DNA of 64,000 bases from Amycolatopsis vastitatis. Its GTDB lineage: Bacteria > Actinomycetota > Actinomycetes > Mycobacteriales > Pseudonocardiaceae. Of the stretch, positions 14,699 to 23,597 are shown piece by piece; position 1 is the stretch's first letter, and each line of letters begins with the position of its first letter. The notes beneath the pieces are model-generated. The model saw only the letters and a program-made list of their open reading frames with translations, searched no databases and was not told the origin of the DNA. Position numbers and translations under genes: made by a program. The DNA lies in contig NZ_NMUL01000023.1 in assembly GCF_002234595.1 (NCBI RefSeq), positions 186,001 through 250,000 of the forward strand, written 5' to 3'.

Positions 14699-16276
14699 CT
14701 ATGAACCTGACTCCAATTCAATTTTTATTTCAAAGGTTACAAACGCGGAGTATTGGCCACTGTGGCGGATTATGCCGTCTTGTTTATCATAGCCAAGCAG
14801 AATCCCCGGCTTAACCAATAGGCCACTACTCATAGCCTCGCCTTGAAACTTCTCCTGGACTTGAAGACCACCCACCGGCAAGCCGAGAGTTATCAGACGC
14901 GTCGAGCCGCGTTGATACGTCAGTTTCATCGGTTGCGGTGAAATAAAATTACAGCTCGACCAAACCGACTGGGCGTTATTTGCCGAAAGGGTGGCCGATA
15001 CGCCAGGGTTGTATATTGGCCCCAGAGGGAGGTCCACGATTAGGCGAGCATTAAACATACGCGCCGGGGCAGTTCTTTGCTCTCCGTCATCGAGCGAATC
15101 CGCGACATCGTTGAATACCCCAACCTGACAGTGGTACACATGTCCGTCTTCCGCGATGAGCTGATTGCCTAGCGGATCAGAACGACTCTTGTCTTTACAG
15201 GTGACGACATTGCGCTCGTCACCATAGTTGGGGTTGTCAGTGATGCTATTGAACACCGCGTATGCGGCCGGACTGGTGCTGGTGAAGAGCTGTCGTTCTG
15301 GCCCCCACCCACCACGATTATCAAACTTGATCGGCCCCGTGGGCAGCGTAGGCCGTTCCGTCACAGTGGACGGAGCCGGTGCGCTTGAGGACGCCCCGTT
15401 CGCCCCAGAAGAGGCGCTACCGTCACTCGCTAAATAGATCACCGATACCACGGCGGCGATAAGCAGGACCACGCCAGCTAGCGCGTACCAGCGCTGTCCG
15501 ACTCGACTGAGGGCGCGAGGTCCATCGCGGCGTGGCTGCGTCGAGTCGCTTACATCTGGTGATCCGGCTTGCAAAGAGACGGCAGCTGCACTTTCATCCA
15601 TCGCTACACGCGGCGGAGCCTCGTCATCCGACTCCTTCACGGAGGGTTCGACACCGTCGGCGAACTGGGTCCGGAGAGCACTGGCGACTTCTTCGTCGGC
15701 CAAGTACACCCTGAGCGCAACGAGCAGAGCCGCAAGCAGCTCGACCCGCTTCTTGCTCATACCTCCGATGTTCTTCCAACCCAGCCATTGAGCTGCGCGG
15801 AGCTGCCACTCGGCCGCCGGCCCCGACTTGCCGACGTTCTTCATCATCTTGGGCCAGGTTGTTTCGTGCTGCACAAGCCTGACGGCCAAGATCTTCGAGA
15901 ACGCCTCTTCGTCCGTAATCCGCAGCAGCTCGCCTGCGGCGGCAACCTGGAACGCGTCGACCTGGCGCGCCCTGTGATGCGTTGTCGTACCGAGCCCAGC
16001 GAGGGCCGCTTCCCGGCTGTCGTGAAGCACCGCGTTCAAGACCGTCCCAAGAAGGTTGACCCGACGACCAACCGCAAGGGATCCGAGTTTCAGTTCGTCT
16101 TGCACCACCAAGGCCAGGCTCTGACACGACCCAAGCGCAATGCGGGAAACCCCCACGCGGGCGAGGTAGGCCAGGTCTTCTTCCGGCGTCCGCTCTGCTG
16201 TCACGTCTTCGTCACGCACGGTAGCGCTGCTCCATCCGCCCAGGGTCGAAGGCTTCCAGGTTACTTCGTCGCGCAC
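14699..16276 (-). CDS. Single-pass membrane protein with cytoplasmic N-terminal and extracellular C-terminal domain, unknown
   Basis: A 525-residue protein. The first ~240 residues are soluble and helical (AEWQLRAAQWLGWKNIGGMSKK). Then comes one strong transmembrane helix (WYALAGVVLLIAAVVSVIYLAS, near residue 265), a Ser/Ala/Pro linker, and a ~200-residue C-terminal domain with four or so cysteines (VVTCKDKSR, VYHCQVG, WSSCNF) that would be outside. The layout suggests a sensor or receptor-like protein; no known domain is recognised. The 3' end is noticeably AT-richer than the 5' end. It is divergent from the 16401 gene across a perfect inverted repeat. Confidence 0.7.
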   Translation of the reverse strand: MRDEVTWKPSTLGGWSSATVRDEDVTAERTPEEDLAYLARVGVSRIALGSCQSLALVVQDELKLGSLAVGRRVNLLGTVLNAVLHDSREAALAGLGTTTHHRARQVDAFQVAAAGELLRITDEEAFSKILAVRLVQHETTWPKMMKNVGKSGPAAEWQLRAAQWLGWKNIGGMSKKRVELLAALLVALRVYLADEEVASALRTQFADGVEPSVKESDDEAPPRVAMDESAAAVSLQAGSPDVSDSTQPRRDGPRALSRVGQRWYALAGVVLLIAAVVSVIYLASDGSASSGANGASSSAPAPSTVTERPTLPTGPIKFDNRGGWGPERQLFTSTSPAAYAVFNSITDNPNYGDERNVVTCKDKSRSDPLGNQLIAEDGHVYHCQVGVFNDVADSLDDGEQRTAPARMFNARLIVDLPLGPIYNPGVSATLSANNAQSVWSSCNFISPQPMKLTYQRGSTRLITLGLPVGGLQVQEKFQGEAMSSGLLVKPGILLGYDKQDGIIRHSGQYSAFVTFEIKIELESGS

Positions 16277-16321
16277 TGTGACGCGCCCAGCGACAGCAAG
16301 GGCGGCGGCACACTTGCGTCA

Positions 16322-16347
16322 TCGGTATTTGCTATTGCAAATACCGA
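16322..16347. promoter_or_regulatory. Perfect 11-bp inverted repeat between divergent genes (probable operator)
   Basis: TCGGTATTTGC (16322-16332) and GCAAATACCGA (16337-16347) are perfect arms with a TATT centre, 45 bp upstream of the start at 16276 and 53 bp upstream of the start at 16401. An AT-rich stretch with TTAATAT follows at once and could be a -10 region for the plus gene. Confidence 0.6.
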
Positions 16348-16400
16348 ATAAATGTGTTAATATATTTAACGGGTCGGCCTTCAACTATCTGGAGGCTAAC

Positions 16401-16838
16401 GTGCGCATTCCTATGGGTTTCCTCGATGAAACCGCCATCAACTCCTTTCGGGAGTTTGCAACCCAGACATCGCCCGAAGAACTGTCGCCTTTGATCCATC
16501 GATCCCTGGCAGACTACATCTGTTCATGGGTGATGGCAGGTTACGGCGTCCGCGTGTGTCAAGGAGATTTCCAGAGGTACACGCTGGCGATCATCGCCAT
16601 CATCGAAGAGTGGCACCGAACACCTGATCTCCTCGACTACGTCTACTACGTCAGCGATGACCCCAAGACCGAGGAGATGGCGACCATCGAGCGTCGGGTG
16701 ACGACGATCTCCGACGGCGGACTCTCTGGACACGACATCCTCGATCCGTACTTCTTCGCCAAGGCGACGTTCCGGGAGCTGCACGGCAACCGACCGCTCA
16801 GCCCATCGGACGCCCGTCTTCCCGCTGACGACCACTGA
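16401..16838 (+). CDS. Hypothetical protein (145 aa)
   Basis: GTG 16401 has GGAGG six bases upstream; an ATG five codons in is possible. It is soluble and acidic with aromatic patches (ADYICSWVMAGYGVRVCQGD, LLDYVYYVSDD). No motif is recognised. It is divergent from the membrane protein at 14699 with the perfect inverted repeat between them, so the two are probably co-regulated. A rho-independent terminator follows. Confidence 0.65.
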   Translation: MRIPMGFLDETAINSFREFATQTSPEELSPLIHRSLADYICSWVMAGYGVRVCQGDFQRYTLAIIAIIEEWHRTPDLLDYVYYVSDDPKTEEMATIERRVTTISDGGLSGHDILDPYFFAKATFRELHGNRPLSPSDARLPADDH

Positions 16839-16860
16839 ACAACCCGCCAGGCCGACCCCC

Positions 16861-16887
16861 GCCCGCTTCTCCAAGGAGCGGGCTTTT
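16861..16887 (+). terminator. Rho-independent terminator
   Basis: GCCCGCT and AGCGGGC with additional inner pairing (CTCC/GGAG), followed directly by TTTT, 22 nt after the stop of the 16401-16838 gene. Confidence 0.8.
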
Positions 16888-17106
16888 CCTGTCTTGTCGC
16901 CGCTTCCCGGGCGGCTCCCCGACACCTCCCCGACTCCCTGAGCTGCGGCTTCTTTCCTTCCCCGGGGTCTCCCCGGGCAGATCAGGGGAAGATCTTTGTC
17001 CTCCATCTGACTCGTGCTCAAGTGGTTGCACGCCGCAGATCGGCGCCCGCGAGAAGCAATCAGCCCCCGCGGATTCACAGCCCGCCACCAGCCAAGGAGT
17101 CACCCC

Positions 17107-17316
17107 ATGCCCCGGAACCGCTACACCAAGCTCGTTCGCAAAAGCACACGCGCCCAGATCGCGCGTCAAGAAGCCGAACTGCGCTCACTCGCGCAAGAGC
17201 TGCGTCAGCCGAGCCCTGACTTCATTCCTCTTTCCATCCGTAACGAGCAGAAAGAGAAGCGCAGTGCCCGCGTGAAGCACCGGCGCCGCGCTAAGCCCGA
17301 GAAGAAGGACAACTAA
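17107..17316 (+). CDS. Small highly basic protein, first gene of the mobile module (69 aa)
   Basis: ATG 17107 has AAGGAG eight bases upstream. The product is rich in Arg/Lys with an amphipathic helix (AQIARQEAELRSLAQELRQ) and a basic tail (HRRRAKPEKKDN); it could bind nucleic acid or be a membrane-surface factor. Its stop is followed at once by the vWA lipoprotein transcript region, so it likely shares that operon. Confidence 0.65.
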   Translation: MPRNRYTKLVRKSTRAQIARQEAELRSLAQELRQPSPDFIPLSIRNEQKEKRSARVKHRRRAKPEKKDN

Positions 17317-17412
17317 ATGTCGGTGGACCACACCAGCAAGGCGCTCCATTTGCCTTGGTCGATACGCCAACAAGAAAGTCACGTCAGGAAATTCCGAGAG
17401 AAGGGAACCACT

Positions 17413-18231
17413 GTGTCCTACTTTACCAACAAGAACCTCACGCGCTCGGCCGTGAAGCGGTCTATCGCAGCCATCGCGCTGGGTGCAGCTGTCGCAGCCA
17501 TGTCCGCTTGCAGTCCTGCATCGAATTCGGCCGGCCAACTGGCTGCTGACCAGCAGATCCTCTCGACCTGCGACGCCGCGGCCCCGCCGGCTACCGACGT
17601 GCAGCTGGATGGCAGCGGCTCGAGCAGCTCGGACGCCATCGCGGAGGAGCGCTTCAAGGCCATCGAGTCGATCGTGCACACCACGGCGATCTGCGGCGGC
17701 CGGCTGCGCGTGAGCGTCTTCGCGTCGACCAGCGCGGCGACCACCATCCTCATCGACAAGTCGCTCCACCTGGACGGCGCCACCGACAACGCCCGTCTGA
17801 AGAAGCTCCCGCCGCTGGTCACGGACGTCATGACGACCATCCGCGCGAAGTACAGTTCGGCCCTGAAGTCGCTGCCGAGCGGCGGCACGGACATCAGCGC
17901 GGAGTACCGGCTGGCCAGTGAATGGCTCGCCCAGGTCGGCGCGCCGTTCAAGCTGCACCTCTACCTGCTGACCGACGGCTTCCAGAACGTCGGCATCGCG
18001 CTGGACGAGGGCGCCATCACCAAGCAGCAAGCCGCTGACCTGGCCGGGCGCGTCGCGGTGCCGCAGCTGCCCGGCTCGTCCATCGTGGTCGCCGGACTCG
18101 GGCGCGTCGCGAGCGATCCTCCCAGCTCTGACGTCGTCGACGGGCTGGTGGCGTTCTACGACGCGCTCTGCAAGAAGACCGCGGCTGCCAGCTGTGCGGC
18201 GGTGACCGACTATGCGGTGAGCGGCCGATGA
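17413..18231 (+). CDS. Putative lipoprotein with von Willebrand factor A-type domain
   Basis: GTG 17413 is chosen because AAGGG lies upstream and the start places a signal sequence (RSAVKRSIAAIALGAAVAA) directly before a lipobox-like MSAC; a longer frame from 17317 would bury it. After the Cys, VQLDGSGSSSSD gives a MIDAS-like DxSxS, and LLTDGFQNVG gives the later Asp of a vWA fold. It is likely a membrane-anchored, metal-dependent adhesion or assembly factor on the outer face. It overlaps the next gene by ATGA. Together with 18228 and 19310 it forms a vWA/membrane/vWA set inside the conjugation-like region. Confidence 0.75.
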   Translation: MSYFTNKNLTRSAVKRSIAAIALGAAVAAMSACSPASNSAGQLAADQQILSTCDAAAPPATDVQLDGSGSSSSDAIAEERFKAIESIVHTTAICGGRLRVSVFASTSAATTILIDKSLHLDGATDNARLKKLPPLVTDVMTTIRAKYSSALKSLPSGGTDISAEYRLASEWLAQVGAPFKLHLYLLTDGFQNVGIALDEGAITKQQAADLAGRVAVPQLPGSSIVVAGLGRVASDPPSSDVVDGLVAFYDALCKKTAAASCAAVTDYAVSGR

Positions 18232-19313
18232 ACCGCCTCCGCACGGCGGGTAGCCGAGCAGATCAGACGACAGCGTGGCGGCGGGAAGCCGACGCGGTCA
18301 CGCTGCCTCGCCTCGACGGCGCTGCCGCCTGCCCGCGTCCGAACAACGTCGGCACGACGTACGTGCAGCACCAGTACCAGGCGCTCGCCGGCGAACAGGA
18401 GTCGCTCTGGGCGGCCGAGGGTGAAGCTGCCGCTCGGCCGCACCAGGCGGAAGCTGCAGGTCAAGCGTCCGCTGCCGAAGCAACTGAGTTCCTCCTCCGC
18501 GAAAGCGAAGGCCAGGTCCGAGACGCCCACGCGGATCATCAGCATGCGGCTCGCACCCTCAGTCAGCACGTCAAGCGCTCGTCCGGCGCCAAGCTGCGGT
18601 ACTGGGTAGGGCTGCCGGTTCTGTGGCTCGGGGACACTGGCGGTGTCTGGACGGCCGCGGTGACGAACGGTGATCTCGTCTACATCGCTTTACTGCTCGC
18701 GCTCGCCTCCGGCATGGCGGGCGTCTGTTCCGGCCTTATCGGCACGGAGCTACGCATCATCCGGCTCGCTCGGGCGAGGCAGCGCGAGCCGGAACAGCTG
18801 AACGCAGACGAGCAGCGCTACCAGCAGCTATTCGCCGGGCCCGGCGGCGGGATGAACATCGTCAAGCTGGTCGGGCTTGTCTCGCTGACCGTCGTCGGGC
18901 TCATAGCCATCGGCGTCGGCAGCCTGCGGGCCTCCATCGAGGGGAGCGCTACAGGGCTGACCTTCGGGCTGCTCGCGGCAGCAACTGCCCTCGCATCTGG
19001 CTTGCTCAGCTATTCGGCCGCCGACGACGTCGCCGACCTGTTGGACACGCTCAGCAAGCGCGCCCAGCGTGCCGAAGCTCGGCACCTCAAGCTCGCCGGC
19101 TCCGCTCCGCTGCGTCAACGAGCGACTTCCCTCACCAACGCGCGCTCGGTTCACGATGAGCATGACCTCCGCGGCCAAGCTGCCGCCGAGCACATGGAGT
19201 CACTCGCCTGGCACATCCACGTCCGAAATCCCGCCGTTCTCGGACACGGCTTTTCAGCTGGTGAACAGGGTGGAGTGATCGGGCGGCGGCCTCGGCGAGG
19301 AGGTGCTGCGTGA
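18228..19313 (+). CDS. Four-helix membrane protein of the mobile module
   Basis: A 361-residue protein. The first ~120 residues are charged and helical (coiled-coil-like, Glu/Ala rich). Four hydrophobic segments follow (LVYIALLLALASGMAGVCSGL, VKLVGLVSLTVVGLIAIGVG, TGLTFGLLAAATALASGLLS and a shorter one near LPVLWLGDTG). The C-terminus is polar. It overlaps both neighbours by four bases, so it is made together with the two vWA proteins and may be their membrane platform. I do not recognise the family. Confidence 0.7.
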   Translation: MNRLRTAGSRADQTTAWRREADAVTLPRLDGAAACPRPNNVGTTYVQHQYQALAGEQESLWAAEGEAAARPHQAEAAGQASAAEATEFLLRESEGQVRDAHADHQHAARTLSQHVKRSSGAKLRYWVGLPVLWLGDTGGVWTAAVTNGDLVYIALLLALASGMAGVCSGLIGTELRIIRLARARQREPEQLNADEQRYQQLFAGPGGGMNIVKLVGLVSLTVVGLIAIGVGSLRASIEGSATGLTFGLLAAATALASGLLSYSAADDVADLLDTLSKRAQRAEARHLKLAGSAPLRQRATSLTNARSVHDEHDLRGQAAAEHMESLAWHIHVRNPAVLGHGFSAGEQGGVIGRRPRRGGAA

Positions 19314-20038
19314 TTCGGCCGTCCCGTTTGTCCCCCGGCGGCCTGCAGGCCAGCCATCTGCTCGGGCTGACCGGCTCCGCTAATGCACCAGCTGCGGCGC
19401 TCGAATCCGACGAGGTGTTCTACCAGCTCGGAGATCCCGGGGATCCGTCTCCCATTCCGACGCTCCTTATCGCGGTCTTCGACGACTCCGGCTCCGTCAC
19501 CGGCCGCGGCGGCAACGATCCGTTGTCAAAGCGGTACGCCGAAGCCGAGCACGCCTTTCAGGTCGTAGCGGGACGTGGTTCGCCGCGCGAGCTCGGAGCC
19601 GTGCTGCACTTCGACTCACCGTGCAGGGGCGACGTCGCACCGGTGCCGCTGACACGCCGGGGCATGACCGCTCTGCGCCGTGGGCTGCGTTTCCCCACCG
19701 ACGCGGTCGGCTCAAGTTCCCTTGAGTCGAGCCTCCGCCAGGCAACCCAGCTCACCGAGGGATATCCGGGGCACGCGACCACGCTGGTCGTCTTGTCGGA
19801 CTTCCTGCTCCTGGACACCGACCCGGCCCAGGTGTTGTCCGACCTGGTGACCTTCCCCGGCGACGTCCACGCCGTCGTCATGGGGAGCCAGGTGCCGGAC
19901 GGCGTCCTCGCCGGCGGGATCACTGTCACGCCGGTTACTTGCGACAGCCGCCCCGGTGCCGTGGCAGAGGCTCTGTTCAGCAGCCTGGTCACCCATCGAC
20001 CAGACAGTAGCGCAGCGGCCTTCGCAGAAGATCCGTAG
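19310..20038 (+). CDS. Cytoplasmic von Willebrand factor A-domain protein
   Basis: GTG 19310 overlaps the previous stop. It has no signal peptide. LLIAVFDDSGSVTG (near residue 60) gives the DxSxS metal site, TTLVVLSDFLLLDTD gives the later acidic motif, and SSLESSL provides the conserved Ser/Thr region of a vWA domain. It probably acts with the membrane protein at 18228 in complex assembly; vWA proteins often pair with an ATPase, and the nearest ATPase is the TraG-like protein at 21408. Confidence 0.8.
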   Translation: MIRPSRLSPGGLQASHLLGLTGSANAPAAALESDEVFYQLGDPGDPSPIPTLLIAVFDDSGSVTGRGGNDPLSKRYAEAEHAFQVVAGRGSPRELGAVLHFDSPCRGDVAPVPLTRRGMTALRRGLRFPTDAVGSSSLESSLRQATQLTEGYPGHATTLVVLSDFLLLDTDPAQVLSDLVTFPGDVHAVVMGSQVPDGVLAGGITVTPVTCDSRPGAVAEALFSSLVTHRPDSSAAAFAEDP

Positions 20039-20110
20039 TCAATTCCACAACGATCGCATCGGAGCGATCAATGCTTTCACCTAAGACGTTCCATCCCAGA
20101 AGGACACCGT

Positions 20111-20150
20111 CGATTCGGTCGAACATTCGCCCGAAACTTCGACCGAACCG
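20111..20150. promoter_or_regulatory. Nested inverted repeats upstream of the methyltransferase gene
   Basis: TTCGGTCGAA (20114-20123) and TTCGACCGAA (20138-20147) are perfect 10-bp arms, extended to 13 bp with one mismatch. The spacer holds a further TTCG-CCC-GAA. The site lies about 100 bp before the start at 20249 in the 20039-20248 gap and could be an operator or RNA structure. Confidence 0.45.
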
Positions 20151-20248
20151 ATGGTTTCCCTCCCTACCACTCGTCGTCCATAAATAGCCACATACCTGGC
20201 TGGCACCTCACCCCGGCGCTGGTCCAGGAAGAGAAAGGAGAGTCATGC

Positions 20249-20842
20249 GTGACAACAACGAACGAGATCTTACCCGCCATGCCGAAGCAGTTCCGAACCA
20301 TCCTGGCTGACCCGCCGTGGGATGTCCTCCAAAAAGGAGGCTACGGCGCCGGGCGTCACTACCAGCTCATGACGCTGGAGCGCATCAAGGCGATGCCCGT
20401 CGGGGATCTCGCCGAGAACAACGCGCACCTCTGGCTGTGGGTCACGAACGCCACGCTGCGCGACGGCTACGACGTCGCCGCGAGCTGGGGCTTCACGGTG
20501 CGCTCGCCGCTCACCTGGGTGAAGTTCCGGATCGGGCTTGGCTCCTACCTCCGTAACACGACTGAGCATCTCCTGTTCTGTACCCGGGGCAAGGCCCCGG
20601 TCCAGTTCCGCTCGCAGCCCACCTGGTTCACCGCTCCGGTCCAGGATCACTCCCACAAGCCGGAAGAGCAGTACGCCCTCATCGAGCGGGTCTCGCCCGG
20701 TCCCTACCTGGAACTGTTCGCCCGCCGCCGGCCATCGTCCAACGCCAACTGGTCGGTCTGGGGCAACCAGATCCACTCGGACATCACCATTCGCGGCTAC
20801 CCAGTTCCCAGCGATCGCCGGTCCGACGGAGGTGCTCGGTGA
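20249..20842 (+). CDS. MT-A70-family N6-adenine methyltransferase
   Basis: A 197-residue protein with ILADPPWDV (residues 19-27), the DPPW catalytic motif of MT-A70/Ime4-like enzymes that methylate adenine N6, followed by HLWLWVTN, TWVKFRIGLGSYLRNTTEHL and a C-terminal WSVWGNQ. GTG 20249 follows AAGGAGAG. On mobile elements such enzymes can protect the element from host restriction by methylating its DNA. It overlaps the next gene by GTGA. No linked nuclease is seen, so it is an orphan methylase. Confidence 0.88.
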   Translation: MTTTNEILPAMPKQFRTILADPPWDVLQKGGYGAGRHYQLMTLERIKAMPVGDLAENNAHLWLWVTNATLRDGYDVAASWGFTVRSPLTWVKFRIGLGSYLRNTTEHLLFCTRGKAPVQFRSQPTWFTAPVQDHSHKPEEQYALIERVSPGPYLELFARRRPSSNANWSVWGNQIHSDITIRGYPVPSDRRSDGGAR

Positions 20843-21039
20843 ACGACAAGGGCGGCCCGAAGAACCCGCTCGCCTGGCTGCTGCACGCCAGCCTCGTGAT
20901 GCTCGGCGCATCCATCGCGCTCAACCTGGCGGTCGCGTTTCTGCAGCCCGTCGTGCCCTGGCTGGCCGGCGGCCTCGCAGTGGCCTTTATCGGCTGGTGC
21001 GTGGTCACCTTCATCCGGTGGCGGCGGTCTCGCTGGTAA
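20839..21039 (+). CDS. Small two-helix membrane protein (66 aa)
   Basis: GTG 20839 overlaps the methyltransferase stop. Two hydrophobic segments (LLHASLVMLGASIALNLAV and WLAGGLAVAFIGWCVVTFI) are joined by a short PVVPW turn, with a basic WRRSRW tail. Small proteins like this are frequent in actinomycete conjugation regions (Spd-like), but sequence alone does not assign it. Confidence 0.65.
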   Translation: MNDKGGPKNPLAWLLHASLVMLGASIALNLAVAFLQPVVPWLAGGLAVAFIGWCVVTFIRWRRSRW

Positions 21040-21093
21040 CCGCAGCGTACCGACACATGTCAGGCGCACGCGTTGTCAAATAAACAAACAATC

Positions 21094-21121
21094 TTGACGT
21101 TTTGTCTAAAGTAGGTAATAA
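21094..21121 (+). promoter_or_regulatory. Candidate sigma-70-type promoter for the transfer genes
   Basis: TTGACG (21094-21099), 16-nt spacer, TAATAA (21116-21121), in an AT-rich stretch about 67 bp before the start at 21188. The best consensus promoter I see in the window. Confidence 0.6.
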
Positions 21122-21187
21122 GTTAAGCCGTTGCCAAGTGTTGAATCCATGCAGCACAAGCGCGATACGGAGAAAGTGAGGTGATCT

Positions 21188-21418
21188 ATGAGCCCAGCAC
21201 CAAAGAAGACCAGTAAGAACGGAAAGGAGCGTCGTGAACGCCGCTTAAGGGTCCGTAGCGTTCGCCGGGATACACCGGATATGCGCAAGCTCTCCAAAGC
21301 CATTATCGGCCTCGCACTGGCCGAGGCTGAGCGCGAAGCTCAGGCGCAAGCCGCCGAAGCCCAGCCCACCAGCGACTCACCCCCATCCGCGAAGAAGGGC
21401 GGTCGCCATGGCGCCTGA
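21188..21418 (+). CDS. Small basic protein preceding the TraG-like gene (76 aa)
   Basis: ATG 21188 with GAGGTG upstream. The N-terminal third is very basic (KKTSKNGKERRERRLRVRSV); the second part is an Ala/Glu-rich helix (LALAEAEREAQAQAAEA). It overlaps the ATPase start by 11 nt. Nucleic-acid binding or an accessory role in transfer is likely; no family is recognised. Confidence 0.65.
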   Translation: MSPAPKKTSKNGKERRERRLRVRSVRRDTPDMRKLSKAIIGLALAEAEREAQAQAAEAQPTSDSPPSAKKGGRHGA

Positions 21419-23597
21419 CGCTGGTCACCTCGTCTTCTCCCAGCTCCACCTGCCACGTCCGCTCGAGTCCTCCGCAGTTCTCCGGTTCCTCGAACGTCTC
21501 GCGTCCGACCGAGACGAACCGCGGGTCATCTTCGAGGCACGAGCCAGCGAAGCCGGCACCCAGCATCTGCTCGGCTGCCGTGCCAGCGACATACACCCGC
21601 TTCGGCGCCTGCTCGGCGACCTGTTGCCCGGCACGGTCCTCACCGGCGCTCCGAACGGCACCGACCCGCGCCCAGCTGTCGACGTGGCCAGGCAGCTTCG
21701 GCTGCAGTCCGCGAGCCTGCCGCTTCGCGCGGATACCGCCGAGGCGACGGCGTTAGCACTGCTCTCGGCGCTTGCCGTCCGCCTCCATGCCGGTGAGTCG
21801 CTGGTACTCCAGGTCGTCCTCGGCCCGCGGCACACCCCGCGATCAGTGCCGAAGGACGCATCCGATCCCAATGGCACTCTGCTCGGAGCACTCGTTACCG
21901 GTGGTCGACCCGTTAGTTCCGATACGCGCCACCGCCTTATGGACCGGCTCTCCCGAAGTGGCTTTCGAGCCACCATCCGGCTCGGCGCCGCCAGCAGCGA
22001 CACCGATCGGCGACGGCGCTTCATTACGGGGATGCTCAGCGCGATCTCCACCGCACGCAGCCCCGGCGTCCAGGTAACGCTGGTGCCGGAGAAAGCGACA
22101 GCACTCAACGACGCGCGGCTGCCCTGGCGCTGGCCGTTGCACCTGGCAGTACCCGAACTGCTCGGGCTGCTCGCGTGGCCGCTCGGTGAGGGCGAGCTGC
22201 CTGGGCTGCCATCGCTGCATCCCAAACCACTGCGTGCCGCCCAGGGCGTGCATACCGGCCCGCGGGTCTTCGCGATCAGCGCTGCGCCCGGCGACGACCG
22301 TCAGATCGGGATCTCCGCAGAGGATCAGACCTACCACGGGATTGCCTATGGCCCGAGCGGCTCCGGCAAGACCACCGCGATTCAGCATTTGATCCAAGCG
22401 GACATCGAGGCGGGCCGCGCCGTCGCCGTTCTCGACCCGAAGCGCCAGTTGATCGACGACCTCTTGGCGCGCATCCCGAAGAACCGCATCGACGACGTCG
22501 TCGAGCTCAACGCCGGCGACCTCGCACCCATCGGCTTCAACCCGCTCGACGTCGGGCAGCGCGATCCCGACGTCGTGGTCGACGGCATCCTGGCGGTCTT
22601 CGCCGCCGTCTTCAGCGACGGCTGGGGCCCACGCACCCAGGACATCTTCTCTGCGTGCCTACGCACGCTGGCCAGAGCCAGTACGCCGAAAGAACCCGCC
22701 ACACTGGTTGACCTGACTCGGCTGCTCACTGACTCGGCGTTCCGTCGCCAGCAGGTCGGCCGCATCCAAAGCGACGTGGCATTGGCCGGCTTCTGGGCGT
22801 GGTACGAGGGGCAGTCACCTCAAGCGCAGGCAGCCGCGATCGCTCCGCCGCTGAACAAGCTGCGCCAGTTCCTGCTCCGCCCAGCGCTGATCCGGATGCT
22901 CGACCAACGCCGTGGCCGCTTCCGGCTCCGCGACCTGTTCCGCGAGAACAAGATCGTCTTGGTGCCGCTCAACGAGGGTCTCATCGGGCCTGGCACCGCC
23001 AGCCTGCTCGGCAGTCTGATCGTGGCGGACATCTGGCAGGCCACGCAGGAGCGCGCTGGCGACCCTGGTGCGGCGAAGAACCCGGCGACGATCTACATCG
23101 ACGAGGCACCGCGCTTCCTGAATCTCCCCGTCTCGATGGCTGATGCGCTCGCCGTGTCGCGCTCACTCGGTGTCGGCTGGTTCCTGGCCGCCCAGTTCCG
23201 CTCCCAGTTCCCACCGGCCCTCGCTCGGGCCGTCGACATGAACGCTCGTTCCAAGATCCAGTTCGCCACCGAGTACGAGGACGCTCGGGACACCGCCAAG
23301 CTCACCCGCGACCTCACGCCCGAGGACTTCCAGTCTCTGCCCCAGTTCCATGCCTACGCCAACCTCGTCGCGAATGGTCACCCCTCGGGCTGGGCCCTGA
23401 TCAAGACGCTGCCACCGACGCCGCCCACGATCGACCCGGCCATCGTCCGCGCGGCTTCGCAGGCCAACTACGCCCCTGTCGAGGACACAGCTCCACCGAG
23501 CACCTCTGAGCCAGACGGCGCGCTCGTGGTCACGCCTGCCCCCGAACCAGCACCTCAACCGATCGAACGGATCGGCCGGAAGCGGAGGACGTCATGA
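21408..23597 (+). CDS. TraG/VirD4-like type IV coupling ATPase
   Basis: A 729-residue ATPase. The N-terminal ~300 residues are not typical of a membrane coupling protein (no transmembrane helix). The motor domain has Walker A YGPSGSGKTTA (residues ~311-321), AVLDPKRQLIDDL, Walker B PATIYIDEAPRFLN, and a sensor-type GWFLAAQFRSQ. This fits the TraG/TraD/VirB4-HerA ATPase group that moves DNA or protein during conjugation. It is the only such ATPase visible in the module; no separate VirB4 gene is seen. Confidence 0.88.
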   Translation: MAPDAGHLVFSQLHLPRPLESSAVLRFLERLASDRDEPRVIFEARASEAGTQHLLGCRASDIHPLRRLLGDLLPGTVLTGAPNGTDPRPAVDVARQLRLQSASLPLRADTAEATALALLSALAVRLHAGESLVLQVVLGPRHTPRSVPKDASDPNGTLLGALVTGGRPVSSDTRHRLMDRLSRSGFRATIRLGAASSDTDRRRRFITGMLSAISTARSPGVQVTLVPEKATALNDARLPWRWPLHLAVPELLGLLAWPLGEGELPGLPSLHPKPLRAAQGVHTGPRVFAISAAPGDDRQIGISAEDQTYHGIAYGPSGSGKTTAIQHLIQADIEAGRAVAVLDPKRQLIDDLLARIPKNRIDDVVELNAGDLAPIGFNPLDVGQRDPDVVVDGILAVFAAVFSDGWGPRTQDIFSACLRTLARASTPKEPATLVDLTRLLTDSAFRRQQVGRIQSDVALAGFWAWYEGQSPQAQAAAIAPPLNKLRQFLLRPALIRMLDQRRGRFRLRDLFRENKIVLVPLNEGLIGPGTASLLGSLIVADIWQATQERAGDPGAAKNPATIYIDEAPRFLNLPVSMADALAVSRSLGVGWFLAAQFRSQFPPALARAVDMNARSKIQFATEYEDARDTAKLTRDLTPEDFQSLPQFHAYANLVANGHPSGWALIKTLPPTPPTIDPAIVRAASQANYAPVEDTAPPSTSEPDGALVVTPAPEPAPQPIERIGRKRRTS

